Both the position numbers and the translations under genes were made by a program. Of a stretch of 64,000 bases of DNA, positions 41,301-54,826 are shown in pieces. Source of the DNA: Homarus americanus (lineage: Eukaryota > Arthropoda > Malacostraca > Decapoda > Nephropidae); contig NW_024737068.1 of the NCBI RefSeq assembly GCF_018991925.1, positions 616,235-680,234 on the forward strand. Direction: 5' to 3'. Below the pieces are notes generated by a model, which saw nothing but the letters and a program-made list of their open reading frames with translations, made no database searches and was not told where the DNA came from. How positions within the stretch are numbered: the first letter of the stretch is position 1; each line of letters begins with the position of its first letter.

Positions 41301-44300
41301 CCAGTCGTGTTCATGAGTACTGATTTGTTTTGACTTTTCTAAATACTTTGAGTAGTGATGTTGATCCCAGGTATGCAATAGGAGCCTTTAACATTCATTG
41401 CAAGTGTACCTCCCTTGGTTTTGTTATTACCCTCTAGTAAAACTTCCACTATTTTATTTTGTTTATTTATTGTTTTGGTCAGTTCCACATCCTAGTAGTT
41501 ATGTGTTTTGTGTTCTTAACAGCCCGGGGCCAAAAAGTGTCAAAATATTGATATACATTAGTTGAAGCACATTAAAATTAGTACGACTTCTCGGAGCAGT
41601 CAGTTGTCGTTATTACATATTTAAAACCAGAGATATAAACCAGGATCCTAGTGGCAGTACTCGGGTATTAGGGATACAGTAGTTAGCATGCGCTAATCTT
41701 TGTGTCCAGTTATTAGTTTTTACAGGGGGTATTTTTTTAACTATTGTTTTGCTGCCATTGACCATAGTTTTTACCTTTTATTAGCTGTCAATACACCTCA
41801 GAATATCATAGCTACATATATAATGGTCATAGAGGTCATGGCAGGGTTGTACACATATTTATTTCCAGCTTTGTTTTGTCAGTGGATTTCAATATGGTTT
41901 TAACTTTTTAATACTGAAGTCGTCTCATTTATTTTACTTTTATACTGGCCAAATTTGCTAAGGGTTAATCACATAGAACATAGTAAATTTATTTTTAAAA
42001 TGAATTAATGGTTTGCCCTTCTGCTTCACTATTATATTTAACCTTACTGAAGACAGCCACATATATACATGTAATATCGCAATTTAAAATAGGGTTAAAT
42101 GGTATGATGTTATTGTAAGCTAACAAAACTATACTTGTCTCTTAGTTGATTTAGATTTCTAAGCTTCATTAATTACCCCATAATTTACCTAATACTGTAC
42201 CATACTGTATGTATTGTATAACTACTAAAAGACTGAAAGCTTGAATTTTAGAGTAGTTAAGTGCCTCTACATTTATACATTGTGTCACCAACGATACGGC
42301 TCCAACCTTTTTAATCATCTAAATATTTTGTTTCTTTGTGTGATTTTTTTTTACTTGTCCTTACAATTAAGTGTCTAACAGTCTGTATGTACTCATGGTC
42401 AATTAACTGTTGTTTTGTGCACTGCTGCTTGTATTGGAAGGAGTGGGCTCATTTCCCTGTAAGTAGTAATGAGATGACCAGGAGAACATGTTGACAAACC
42501 TTCCCTCGAGTCACATGTTGTCACTGGGTGTGCATGGTTGTGTGCTCTGGTGCCTGTGTGTTGTTAAGTTTAGTAAGGAGACTAATACTGTATATGTGTA
42601 ACTTTGTGTTTTGGAGTTTCCTGTTGTTTTGTATTGTAGTTTCTTCTCTTGTGTATTGAAGACTGTTTGTTTATTTCCTCATAAAGTGAATGTTTTATTT
42701 ATTTAACATATACTTGCTTTAATGTAAAAATAAATTAAAGAAAGAGTTTAAAGTAATTAATGAAAATGATGAAAGCAGATAAGATATGCACTAAACCACA
42801 TGGAAAATTTGACCATTTTTTTATGACCTTATATCTGGCTTAAGTGGCTTGTATATTATACCATTAACTCAGTGCTGTTAAAATTCATGAAACCCAAGAC
42901 TAATTTGTTCATTATTTGCATCTTTGATCTTCCCACACTAAGACCAACATCTTGAGGAGGAATTTAGTAACAGATGAACCACATAAGGCAGTGAGTCACA
43001 TCAGCTGTGTGTACCTCACTTACTGTAACCTACTTAATTCCAGGTGCCTCATGCCATGGTGAAAATGTCTTATTGCAGTCTTAATCTTGATAGTGTGGAG
43101 TTTTTTAGTTAAGTTATTATGACAGACATTGTGCTGACTGGGAATGTAAGGTTACCTCATGCTTAGCAAACTTATTTTCTATTCACTTCAAGATGATGAT
43201 TGTGTCTAGTGAGTGAGATTGTGTACACTGGCCTGGTGTTGTGGATGATGTGGAGACTTCAGTTTACAGTTAGGGCAGGAAGATGGTGACTTGTATGTCA
43301 AATTGATACAGTATACTGTATATATTTTAAGAGTTTAAAAGTATTTGGTCATTTCTCTCCTATGAATGTTGTAGTAGGAAGGATAGAACATAGAATTAAG
43401 TTGTAGAAATATTGTATTGTACTGTATGCTATATTGACGAGGGTGATGAATCTTCACAACGGCACTTCAAATAGTCCTTCCCACAGTATGCAAAGATGAC
43501 TTCTCATGAAACACCCTTGGGGTCGGCAAACAGATATGTGAGGTCTTTAGGAAAAACATAAGGTCATAATTATTTGTATGACTTAGTCTGGACAAGGTAA
43601 CTGACTCACCCTCCCTCGGGATATTTGAGAATGTCTACTGTCATTGAGTGGGTGATCCTGGAATCAAGTTATGGCTGATGAAAAGTGAGGTGTGCAACAG
43701 CTGGTGTAACATCATCACTCCTCCTTGGGTCTTATATGAACATGTGCCATTAATTATTTCTCCTACAGGCTGTTAGTTTTAGCAGTAAGGCATGAATAGG
43801 TAATAGACTCGCTCCAGCTGCCAGTATTCTAGGGGTTTCCTGGGCTTTAACACCTGTTGTCTTGGTGGGACTATGAAGGTGTTGCTTAGTCCAGAGATGG
43901 TCAGAAAATGGGAAAACCAAGATCAGTTCACTTCTTTTTTTTCCTGGTGTTTTTATGTAATAAGGTCTCTATGCAGGTAAGTAGTAGGTACAGTAGTACA
44001 GGATGAAGAAAGTTTTTGTAGTTTTGTATTCCTGTGTTAGGAGGATTTTGTATGCTAGTTTTTGTGAGTCACTGTTATTTCCAAGTTTCTTGGCTAATAA
44101 ATTTGAAGATTTTGGTACCATAACGGAAGTGAAGCTGTAATAAAGAGTTAAAATTTTTCTTGTTTGTCTGTAAAAGATTTTTATTAAGAAACAGAGTTAC
44201 TGAGTCATGTACATTACTGTACTGTAGTGTTGGAAAATATTGGTTCTTGTTGTTAGTCACATCACAACTCCAGCTAGTTCTATAAATCTGCCTTTTACTT

Positions 44301-47300
44301 CCTTACATTGTGCTTATTCATACACCTTGGAGTGTTCCATCCCTGCAGCACATAGGTACAATATATGTACCATAGCCTTTGTTATCTGGGCTTGGGAGGT
44401 TCATAGGTATTCATATATTCTTTCAAAAGTGGTAATTTTTTATTACTCTGCAGTAATAGTCACCACTTGTATTGTTGCTTTTATAAGTTTTCGGTTAATT
44501 CATTAGATTCAGCTCATAAATGTTGTACTTTGGAGATGATGATGGATGGTATTTGTAGTAACTGCTGCTGCTCTGCCTCCCAGCTGATTGTTGTATTTAT
44601 CTTGTATTGTAGTGTATTTCTGTTCTGTGGTGTAATACTGTACAGTACTTATATTGCAGTTTATATTGACCTGTTCTAAGATTTTATTTCTGTTATTATG
44701 TTCATACAGTCCACAAAAAAAATATTGTTACTCAAGGGGTCGATGTGGTTCATGGTTTTCTGAGCAGTGTTAGTCCACTAGTTTCAGAACAGTTGGTACA
44801 GTCAACCACGAATAATGGTATATAAAGTAATTAAAGAATACAGTGGTTGAGACTTTGTACATAATAGTCTGTGGCTTGAATACAGAACAGAAAATACTGC
44901 AATCATAACTACATTAATTATAATTGTTTGTATGTCAGATTTTGTTTATGGGGAAGAGATAAAGCAGTGGTATGGTGATGGTGTACCAAGGCTTACTTAA
45001 CTGATGGTAAAATCTTGCTCAAAATTCTAGGTCGTGAAGAAGAGCATGATGATGATGATGGAAAGGAACGATCTTTTTAAGCTACAATCCTAAATATTAA
45101 GTAAATTTAGAAACCATTTGTTCGGTGTTTTCAACGGCTACTAGACCTTGTAATGATTCCAGTAACTTCTGTAAGCCTCACATCGACATGATAGAAGACT
45201 TCATTAACACCTCTGTACTCTTTGAACTGTTCATCATGTAAAGAAGCACCACTGTACATGTTCACATCATTCCCATCATCATCCTTTTAAAGAGAGTTGA
45301 TATTGGTTAGGTTAGGTTACAGAAGGAGTTTGTTGGTTGGTTAGGTTACTGAAGGAGTTTGTTGGTTGGTTAGGTTATTGAAGGAGTTTGTTGGTTGGTT
45401 AGGTTACTGAAGGAGTTTGTTGGTTGGTTAGGTTACTGAAGGAGTTTGTTGGTTGGTTAGGTTACTGAAGGAGTTTGTTGGTTGGTTCGGTTACTGAAGG
45501 AGTTTGTTGGTTGGTTAGGTTACTGAAGGAGTTTGTTGGTTGGTTAGGTTACAGAAGGAGTTTGTTGGTTGGTTAGGTTACAGAAGGAGTTTGTTGGTTG
45601 GTTAGGTTACAGAAGGAGTTTGTTGGTGGGTTAGGTTACTGAAGGAGTTTGTTGGTGGGTTAGGTTATAGAAGGAGTTTGTTGGTGGGTTAGGTTACTGA
45701 AGGAGTTTGTTGGTGGGTTAGGTTACAGAAGGAGTTTGTTGGTGCGTTAGGTTACTGAAGGAGTTTGTTGGTGCGTTAGGGTACAGAAGGAGTTTGTTGG
45801 TGGGTTAGGTTACTGAAGGAGTTTGTTGGTGGGTTAGGTTACAGAAGGAGTTTGTTGGTGCGTTAGGGTACAGAAGGAGTTTGTTGGTGGGTTAGGTTAC
45901 TGAAGGAGTTTGTTGGTGGGTTAGGTTACTGAAGGAGTTTGTTGGTGGGTTGGGTTACTGAAGGAGTTTGTTGGTGGGTTGGGTTACTGAAGGAGTTTGT
46001 TGGTGGGTTAGGTTACTGAAGGAGTTTGTTGGTTGGTGTGAAAGTCCGTGTTATAAGTCGAGTGAATTTGGACAGTAGATAGCCTCTCTGTTATGTCTTT
46101 TCCTAAATCGGCAGAGGTGAAATCTGAGTCAAATCCTCTCTCTCTCCCTCTCTAGGCAGCAGCTTTGGCTTAATACTTTAGGGAATAAATCTGTATTTTA
46201 GCCTTGATGAGAATTTTTATTGCTCCTGCCTTGTACTGGAACTCATTTGTGTATTGCACCAGTTTCTTAATTGGTGAATACAAACTACTGTACAGCTGTA
46301 TATTGATTTATGCATTTATTTCCATTCCTAGCTGGGTCATATGTACCTTTTATTATACTGTACTGTGCATGAGAAGTTGGGTATATGGTTTATAGGTCCA
46401 AACATCTGCATCATACTGTACTGTACCTGATCCTGTATTGTGGGTTTATGGTGCCAAGGTCTACTGTGTCCTTGTTAGAAGTCACTTGCTACCTCGTATT
46501 ATCTCCAGGTCGCCACACTGTCAGTCCCAAGGGTATGTGGACATGAGTGGTTTTGCTGCAGTAGTAGGAAATTAATTATATTTTCTATAATTTTTTAGAA
46601 TTGTAATTAAGATCATTGGATTAATAGAATGTCGTATTCAAAAATTTATAAGGATATTTTTAAATTTAATTCAAATATGTATTAAGTTGATGGAACTGAC
46701 ATTATGAAAGTAAAATTCCTGTAAATGTGTTAGTCTTTTTAGATCGGTAATCATAATAAAAAAAAGTCTTGATACATCTTTTGGCGAATATAAGGTTAAA
46801 CTGTTTTGATCACATAGATAACAGAATCCATTTTAGGCTAAATCATCTACATTGCCCACGGCTGACAATTATCTTGGATTTTTTCATGTAATCTTCACCC
46901 CCCAGGATCTTATGGTGGGAGATGAGGCCAGCAAGTTACGGTCGATGCTGGAAGTGACGTACCCAATGGAAAATGGGATCGTCAAGAACTGGGATGATAT
47001 GTGTCATGTTTGGGACTACACGTTCGGTCCTGAGAAAATGGACCTTGATCCTCACGAGTGCAAGATTATGCTAACTGAGCCGCCCATGAACCCAACCAAG
47101 AATAGGGAGAGAATGCTTGAGGTATGTTATGTTGTTGCTTTGAACCTCGCTTGTATAGGGTGTCTCATTGTCCTGCACCATAGGAAAATTAAATTTTGTC
47201 TTTTTTTTTTCAACTGATTGGTGTGTATTGTGTAGGATCTGGATTTTTTATACATGAATGCTAAATCGACTCTCCTCCAGTGTTTATTTCTCCGTCATCT

Positions 47301-50300
47301 TTGTTGTTTTGTTGTAGTTCCCTTCACATGAAAAAAAGGGAACATTGATTTTTGCTCTGGTAGTGTAAACAATGAAACACCCTGAACTAGTTTGTTACAG
47401 TCACATGATTAATCCCTTCACTTTAGGGACATCACTTTTATTATTTTCTAAAACTTGAGAATTGTAGACATAAGACTTCGAACATTTGTAAGCACGAAGG
47501 AAGCAAACAGAGATGAGGTTTCAATCCAATTTGTATGTAGATATTTAACAAGATTTTGGACGAGGTCAGTAATTAATCGGTCAACATCATCCAGTGGGTC
47601 TTTGGATATGATGATCTTGGCAGCCCAGCAATCTTTTTCATATAACCCTTAGATAAAAAACTTATTAATCTTGATAAACTGCCATTTGTATTGGTCCTAA
47701 GATCATGAAAAGTATCAAAGTGAATAACTGGAATGATTACATTACCTGGAATACTGTACATTATTTTTTTGTGCAATTCATCTTCATTGCACTTAACTCC
47801 TGGCATCTAATTTGCAGATGATGTTTGAAAAGTATGGCTTTGCTGGCGCATTTGTGGCTATCCAGGCGGTGTTGACGTTGTACGCTCAGGGGCTGCAGTC
47901 GGGCGTGGTGGTGGACTCTGGTGATGGCGTGACACACATCTGTCCTGTGTATGAGGGTTTTACCCTTCCTCAGATCAGGTAAAACTTTAGGTAGAGTGTA
48001 TAGCACCATGTAAGACTGGATAGTTAATTGTAGCAGCCTGTAATAGATCAACTCTTGTACAAGATAAATGTATACAAAAGTATTGTAAGAATTCAGCAGA
48101 TCAATACAATAATGAATTATTTATATAAAATTTTTGGTCGGGTAGGAAGTATACAAAGTGACTGTGAGGAGGTCTGGTAACTGTCAGGCTCGTAGTATTA
48201 GTCACACAACCTTTTTCATTTGCCAATAAGTGGGTTAAGGATTTATTGATATATAGAACATTATGCTTTCCTGCAGCTAATAATATTCCTTAATGTCCAG
48301 GAGGTTAGATATAGCCGGGCGTGACATCACCGTCTACATGATCAAACTGCTCCTGCTGCGAGGGTATGCCTTCAATCACTCTGCTGACTTTGAGACAGTG
48401 CGCATGATGAAGGAAAAACTGTGTTACGTTGGCTACAACATTGAACAGGAGCAAAAACTTTCGACAGAGACAACTGTTCTTGTTGAAAATTATCAACTGC
48501 CTGATGGTCGCATCATTAAGGTAAACCTGCAACATGGGTCTTGTGTGGTTATCATTAGAGCTTTTTTATGCTTAACATACACCTTTTTCCAGTATGCTAT
48601 TTCCTTGCTTGTACTTTTTACCTGTACTGTACACCTGTAGTAACACCTGTAGTAGGAATACCTGTCTAATATCTCTACTTCTGACCTAGTTGATATTACC
48701 CATTGTCTTCCTCTGTGTCTATTACCACTCCTCCATTTAAGTACTGTTTATACCTCAAGATGGACCCATTGTGAAGATCATTATGTTGATTCTGAAAACA
48801 TCCATAAATCAAACACTGTTCATCCCCAAGGAATTTGGAGTGGATATCTTTCTGTGCACTGCTTGTTCAGTAAAGTATATACCGTATAAAGTATAGATGG
48901 TGACATAATTTGTGACTTTCTACATAATTAATAGTTTTATTATGTTATTTCAGGTGGGTGGGGAACGGTTTGAGGCTCCAGAAGCATTGTTCCAGCCTCA
49001 TCTGATCAATGTTGAAGGTCAAGGCATTGCTGAACTCCTTTTTGACACCATCCAGCGCTGTGATATTGATATTCGGCCGGAGTTGTACAAGCACATTGTT
49101 TTATCTGGTGGGTCAACCATGTATCCAGGGTTGCCATCACGGCTTGAGAGAGAACTCAAGCAGCTCCACTTGGAAAGAGTACTGAAGGTATGTTTTGGTT
49201 TTTGATTTTCTCAAGCTTGAAGTAATGTGTTACATGTCTAAATGTGAAATGACATTGCTACTTTTTTTTTCTTCATACGGTACATGGAATTGTATTTTGA
49301 AGAGAGTGGTATACACAGTAAGGCTGAATGTAACACATGCAAAATAGATTAAATCTATTTACTTCTGAATGTGCATATAATAACAATACTTACTTACTAT
49401 GAATAAAACAGGAAATGTCACTAGGAAGTGATACAGTGGTCCCTTGGTTAACGAGCACAATCCGTTCCAGCAGGTTGCTCGTTAACCAAAACCATTGTTT
49501 CAATGGGTTTCTGGGTAATTGGTTCCAGCTCACCGAAAATTGCCTAAATTCAACAAAAAAGGTATAAAATTACACTTACTTTGAGGTGTGTATGTAGAAG
49601 GCTCCTGGATGTTGATGCTGATGTGAATTTGAAGTGGGAGGTGGAGGAGGAGAAGGGAGAAGAGAAGGAAGTGGAGGTGGAGGAGAAGCATTTTACTGCT
49701 TCTTGGAAGGTGAGTCACCTTCCATGAAAATGTCAGGAACCTCTAGACTGACAGATTCTCCACCATGAACATCCTCTCTCCTTCTTGAAGTGGAAGGCTG
49801 AGGGATAGCATCTTGTTCCCTCTGCCTTTTACTGAAGAAAGTGTCAATTGTGGTCTGTGGGGCATCTCTCCTCACCATTAACTTGTGTTTAAAGAAGACC
49901 ATTGCGTCCTCAACATGACACAAAGTTGGTTCAGATTTTTCCACATCTGGGTGCTTTGAAGCCAGTTCCCTGATTTTCTCCCAGTGGTAAATCACATCTT
50001 TCAACTCTTTAGTTGACATATGGTCATCACTTTCCATTTCCTCCTCACCATTGTCAGCCTCTAACATCTCATCCAGTTACTTCAAGTCATCAGGAGTAAG
50101 TTCCTCCTCATGAGACATCACAAGCTCTTCCACATCCTTCTCCTCCACTTCAAGGCCCAATGACTGACCAATGGACACAATCTCCTGGTCCAACTCTGTG
50201 TCATCCTGAAATCCCTCAAAATCATGGACTACTGATGGCCACAGTACTTTCCATGAAGAATTGAGGGATCTAGTGGAGACTTCTTGCCATGATGACACAA

Positions 50301-53300
50301 TCAATTTTACAGCCTCCAGGATGTTGAATTGTGTCTTCCAGAACTGTTTCAGTGTTAGTTCAGGATCATTGGAAGTTGCCTGATGACACGTCCTAAACAT
50401 TTTCTTCATGTACAACCTCTTGAAGTTGCTGATCACATTCTGGTCCATTGGCTGTATGATTGATGTACAGTCGACCCTCGTTAATTCGGACTAATAGGGG
50501 GGGAAGGGTGTCCGTTTTAGCCGATTGTCCGAATTAACCGATTTAGTGGTTAATATTGCATTATATTTCAGTCATTGTTTTCGTCACGATTTTATCCCAC
50601 TTTCCACTGTAATACGTACGTAATTTCAGCAAAAATATTACATTTCCGTGAATGTATTATATCAAGCACAGTATGAATAGAATATCATTGTAATATAACA
50701 GTATTTTAACCGAAAACTATTAAAAAAACGAATAACATCTCAAGAACATCGGAAGCTTAGGTAAAATCTTTTGTTTTCGTCATGTATTTTATCCTATTTT
50801 ACATTAAAATACATCACGTTTCAGCAAAACTACTATTTATTTCCGAGAATATATTCATTCAGGCGCAGTTTAGGTAAAATATACGTGTGATGTAACAGTT
50901 TTTTAACTGAAAACGATTCGAAAAACGCGTACCCTCTAGCCCTGCTCAAGGAGAGGACTGGGAGAAGCTGTTTGGTGCTGCAGCCGATGACAAGGAAAAT
51001 GATTTGGATGGATTTTAATGAAAATATTCAGAAATATGGTATCTTAGTATTTATTCACGTCAATTAGGACAGAATATTATTGTAATACAACAGTTTTTTA
51101 ACTGAAAACCAATCGAAAAGCGATTACGGTAACATCTTTTGAATGAAAGAAAGCGAAAGTCATTGTTTTCGTCACGATTTTATCCCACTTTCCACTGTAA
51201 TACATTCGTCATTTCAGCAAAAATATTACATTTCCGTGAATGTATTATATCAAGCACAGTATGAATAGAATACCGTTGTAATATAACAGTATTTTAACCA
51301 AAAACTATTAAAAAACGAGTAACTTCTTTTGAACATCGGAAGGTTAGGTAAAATCTTTTATTTTCGTCATGTATTTTATCCTATTTTACATTAAAATACA
51401 TCACGTTTCAGCAAAAATACTATTTATTTCTGAGAATATATTCATTCAGGCACAGTTAAGGTAAAATATATGTGTGATGTAACAGTTTTTTAACTGAAAA
51501 CGATTCGAAAAACACGTGTACCGTCTAGCTGATACTCAACAGCTGGTGGTGCGTCATGCGTCGTTGTAAACAATAGGAGGTTGAAGTAGATTACCGGGTA
51601 TTATATTAAGTGTGAAATATCGAAAAGGTTTTTATTACCGGTATTTTTTGTAGATAACTGTGATACCGTATATGATATGATAAGTTAGCCTGTGCTAAGA
51701 ACTTCAACATAGACAACTGAAAACATGTTGTAAGGTAATTTAGCATATTGTAAGTTGGTGAGCTTCATTTGCTGAAGGAACTGCACAACTTTTCATTACT
51801 AATTGGTACATATTTTACGTTTCCATTGTTTACCGGCAGTAAATGGTAAATATTTTTCATGTCTGAAGCTAAAAGTTGCATCCCCTCCCTACACTAGTGG
51901 TGATGTTACATTTAACCAAAAAGACGCTGGTGTTTTATCCCAGCAGTGGGTGGACCAGCATTTTAGGTTAAGGTCTGCGTAGGTAATATTCCTACAAATC
52001 TAAAAAAAAAAAAGTTCAGATTTTGTCCAAATTATCCGAAATCCGGATTAAAGGGGTCCAAATTAACGAAGGTCGACTGTAGTGTTGGGAGGCAAACACA
52101 ACACTTTCACAAAGTCAAATTGATACTCCAAAGTTCTGGCAAGTTCAGGGTCATGACCAGGAGCATTATCCATGAGGAGAAGAGCCTTTAAAGGGAGTTT
52201 ATTGGTGGTTAGGTAGATCTTGACAGAAGGGCAAAACACCTCAACAGCCCATTCATTAAAGAGCTGTCTTGTCACCCATACCTTACGGTTGGACTTCCAA
52301 TAAACTCCAAGCCTTGCTCTTACCACTTTCTGTTGCTTGAACACCCTAGGGTTTACAGAGTGGTAGACAAGCATAGGCTTCAGTCGGAAATCTCCTGAAG
52401 CATTGGCACCAAGCAATAGAATGAGACGGTCTTTCATGGGTTTATGCCCAGGTTAAGAGGCTTCATCTCTGATGATGAATGTTCTTTTGGGCATCTTTTT
52501 CCAGTACAGCCCAGTTTCGTCCACATTGAACACTTGCTGTGGAAGATAATTTTCTTCCTCCATCAGTTCTTTAAATTCCACTAAAAACTTTGCTGCCCCT
52601 TCCTTATCAGCACTGGCAGCCTCACCATGCCTAATAACACTGAAAATGTCACTTCTTTTCTTAAATTTTTCGAACCAGCCTTTGCTGGCCCGAAAATCTT
52701 CAAATTCTGTGCCTGAAGAACCAGGTTGATCTGTCTTTAAATGCTCATAAATCTCCCTGGCTCTTGCACAAATGAATTCAGTAGAAACTGAATCACCTTT
52801 CATCTGTTTTTCCCTAATCCAGATGAGAAGTAACCTCTCAGTTTCTTCAATTAGGGATCTACTTTTAAACACTCTGGTAGATTTGTCTCTCACTTTCACT
52901 TCTTTAAATTTGTCTTTCTGTGCAAGAATTGTCGACACAGTTGATGTCGACATGCCATATTCGTTGCATAGCGCATTTGTTCTAATGCCTTCTTCATGTT
53001 TCTTAATAATTTCCTGCTTGGTTTGGATTGAAATCGCTTTTCTTGATCTCTTAGGCCCCATGCTGGATTCAAACAATGTCAACACGTGATCTTTTAAGTT
53101 TAAACTACTGTAGCTGTAAATAAAGAATATTTTCTTTAAAATAACACTTTATTGCACTCTATATTGTCAATATGTAAAATAAATTTCAAAATGACCAATA
53201 ATTTGCTTGGAAACACACAAAAAAAGCGTTTAGTTGAAGAGTCTCAGGCAAGATGTTACCTCCACTGAAAACAGAGAGACTAACACTTGTTTGGTGTGTT

Positions 53301-54047
53301 AAAAGGCTGGATGGCGCTCAAGAAACTACCGGGGTAGTGACCTTACCTTCAATTATGTTAAATAATTGTTAAAATGACTAAGAAATTTAATTATAAACTT
53401 TAAAAATTATTTAATAGTATAAACTTCTTTATATTTACTAAAATAGTAAGGAATTGAAGCCCTAGAACTTATTACTGTATTGGCAGACTAATACTACAGC
53501 TGGTTGACCGCCAAGTGCAAGCGAAAACATGTTCAGGTCGGCTCATAAGAAACTCGTTAATCGAGGGATTGCTCTTTAACCGAAGTTAAGAATCTTGTGG
53601 GAGGTAACTCGTTAACCGAGGCGCTCGTTAACCGAGAGACCACTGTATATGGCATTTTGCAATTTCCATCGTCTGTGCTGTCAGATTGTTTCACATGAAA
53701 TGTGTACAGACTCTTTTTGATCATATGTACATGCTAAACAGTGTGGACAAATTTAATATTGTCACCTCAGTGTTCTACAGTATTTGGATTGCTACCATTT
53801 ATGTGTATATAATACTTTTAAGATAATTTGAAACATTATTGTTTTTCAGGGTGACGTGGAAAGATTGTCTAGGTTAAAAATACGAATTGAAGATCCTCCA
53901 CGACGAAAGGACATGGTATTTATTGGAGGAGCCGTCTTAGCTGATGTAATGAAGGACAGAGACAACTTCTGGATTTCCAGAGAAGAGTATCAAGAGAAAG
54001 GAGTTCAAGCCGCTCTGGAAAAGCTCATGCCTGGTAGTGCCTCATAA
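38330..54047 (+). CDS. Actin-related protein 2 (Arp2/3 complex subunit)
   Basis: Seven coding exons: 38330-38376, 39222-39329, 46906-47121, 47818-47978, 48301-48520, 48954-49187, 53850-54047. All introns are GT-AG. The product is about 394 residues, the length of animal Arp2. Actin-fold motifs are clear: VVCDNGTG (phosphate loop 1, exon 1), [14 protein letters not shown] (loop 2, exon 4), [18 protein letters not shown] (nucleotide pocket, exon 6), and Arp2-typical [31 protein letters not shown] and [16 protein letters not shown]. Arp2 with Arp3 forms the template for branched actin filaments in the cytoplasm. Exon 1 has 47 instead of 48 bases, so the ATG (MDSKGRK) and CDNGTG are in different frames: one base is missing near 38347-38352. 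Exons 2-7 are intact and conserved, so a sequence error in an A run is more likely than a pseudogene. Confidence 0.95.
39669..39797. mobile_element. Foldback element with a TTAGG-like core (Arp2 intron 2)
   Basis: The left arm TGGTGCTACTATAGCG, then GGTCTACAA-GATATT, is complementary to the right arm ending CGCTATAGTAGCACCA. The middle, about 50 bp, is a row of CCTAA/CCTGA pentamers, the complement of the arthropod telomere-type repeat TTAGG. An arm of the same family occurs at 58027. No protein is encoded. Confidence 0.8.
39798..45303 (+). other. Main part of Arp2 intron 2
   Basis: About 5.5 kb with no nested gene or mobile element recognised. ACTGTACAGT-like words are frequent (for example 40277-40297, 44216, 44640). 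Confidence 0.55.
45304..46036. repeat. 29-bp minisatellite in Arp2 intron 2
   Basis: About 25 tandem copies of a 29-bp unit containing GGTTACTGAAGGAGTTTGTT followed by GGTTGGTTA or GGTGGGTTA. The TTGGTTGGTTA form is used in the left half and GGTGGGTTA or GGTGCGTTA in the right half, while CTGAAG and CAGAAG forms alternate in places, so variants have spread in blocks. Each unit contains GGTTAGGTTA, a telomere-like word. Confidence 0.95.
49693..53061 (-). pseudogene. Tigger transposase (CENP-B/DDE), two stops and one insertion
   Basis: The likely start is [18 protein letters not shown] at 53061. The N-terminus is a CENP-B-like helix-turn-helix ([17 protein letters not shown]), followed by a Tc5-type DNA-binding part ([15 protein letters not shown]). 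The DDE nuclease has all three acidic positions: [26 protein letters not shown] and QPMDQNVI. The frame is interrupted by one TAA after RDEAS (about 52453), by the nested element between PPNTT and SIIQP, and by one TAA after TPDDLK (about 50074). Apart from these it stays open for over 570 codons, so decay is recent or slight. The product would cut and paste Tigger DNA; it should not be made intact from this copy. Confidence 0.92.
50468..52079 (+). mobile_element. Second Tigger-type element nested in the first
   Basis: The ends are CAGTCGACCCTCGTTAATTC and an inverse ending AACGAAGGTCGACTG, with TA on both sides (50466-50467 and 52080-52081). It is 1612 bp and contains only a transposase C-terminal scrap on the + strand ([16 protein letters not shown], about 50955-51002, then a stop). 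A block of about 370 bp (50569-50940) is repeated at 51162-51532 with few changes, so the element is an internally deleted and internally duplicated derivative. Confidence 0.9.
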
Positions 54048-54820
54048 GAGAGGCCATAATAGGGAGTAGTTGGATCTGTAATTGTTACCCCAAACTGTGG
54101 TTCTGTTTGGATTGGCTCTCTCAGTACCCAATCAATACTTTTGCTGACTCTCAGCTGAGGACAATTAGAATTCTTTGTAGGGTTACAGAGGACTATATTA
54201 ATCCAAAGAGTTTATTTTCTATGGATGTGAGGAAGCATGTGATTATTTTTCTTGAGCCAAACTTTTCATGGAATTTGGCAGTTATTCAAGTTTAATTAAA
54301 AATTAAATACTGGTTAAAAAAACAGTAGTTTTATTAATGTATTGTTGTGGCTTTCGTGTTGTTCTAAAGTTTTATTAATTTATGGGATTAATTAATTTAA
54401 AGTACGTCAAGGTGCACCCAGTTATCATCAGTACTACGATTGTCATTCCTAGTCTTTTTGTCTTTACTTTCTGAAGTACATTTTAGTCATTACTGAAGTT
54501 TCCATTCAGTTGCACAATCATTAAGTGTACTATGACTGTGTTCTACACAATTTTAAACATATATTGTACATTGTTAAGAACTTAAGTCGGCTTTACAAAA
54601 GCTGTTTGTCATCAGGTCATTGTAGTACATTAGTTCACAGATGCCATGTGTCAGTTTTGTTATTTCATGTGATTTTTTTAATATAAACAGTACAGACTCT
54701 TATGATCTCCATCTTGATTAGAGCCCCTGCAGAATTCAGCAACATGTAGATATCCATCATCCACATATTCTGCATTTTGTAGAGGATAATGTTATTAATT
54801 TACCATACATTATAGTATTG

Positions 54821-54826
54821 AATAAA
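54821..54826 (+). promoter_or_regulatory. Candidate polyadenylation signal of Arp2
   Basis: AATAAA about 770 bp after the Arp2 stop codon. Other AATAAA-like words follow near 54889 and 55193, so the real 3' end may lie further on. Confidence 0.45.

Larger units (their letters stand above)
49434..53645 (-). mobile_element. Tigger/pogo-type DNA transposon in Arp2 intron 6
   Basis: The ends are CAGTGGTCCCTTGGTTAACG and its inverse (CTCGTTAACCGAGAGACCACTG in two parts around 53624-53645), flanked by TA on both sides (49432-49433 and 53646-53647), as expected for the Tc1/mariner-pogo group. It is 4212 bp, of which 1612 bp are a nested second element; the rest is a normal full-length Tigger size. 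A nearly complete transposase frame lies on the minus strand, antisense to Arp2. Confidence 0.93.

Noticed and set aside
52772..53089. + strand 105-codon frame
   Set aside because: Exact antisense of the Tigger transposase N-terminal domain.
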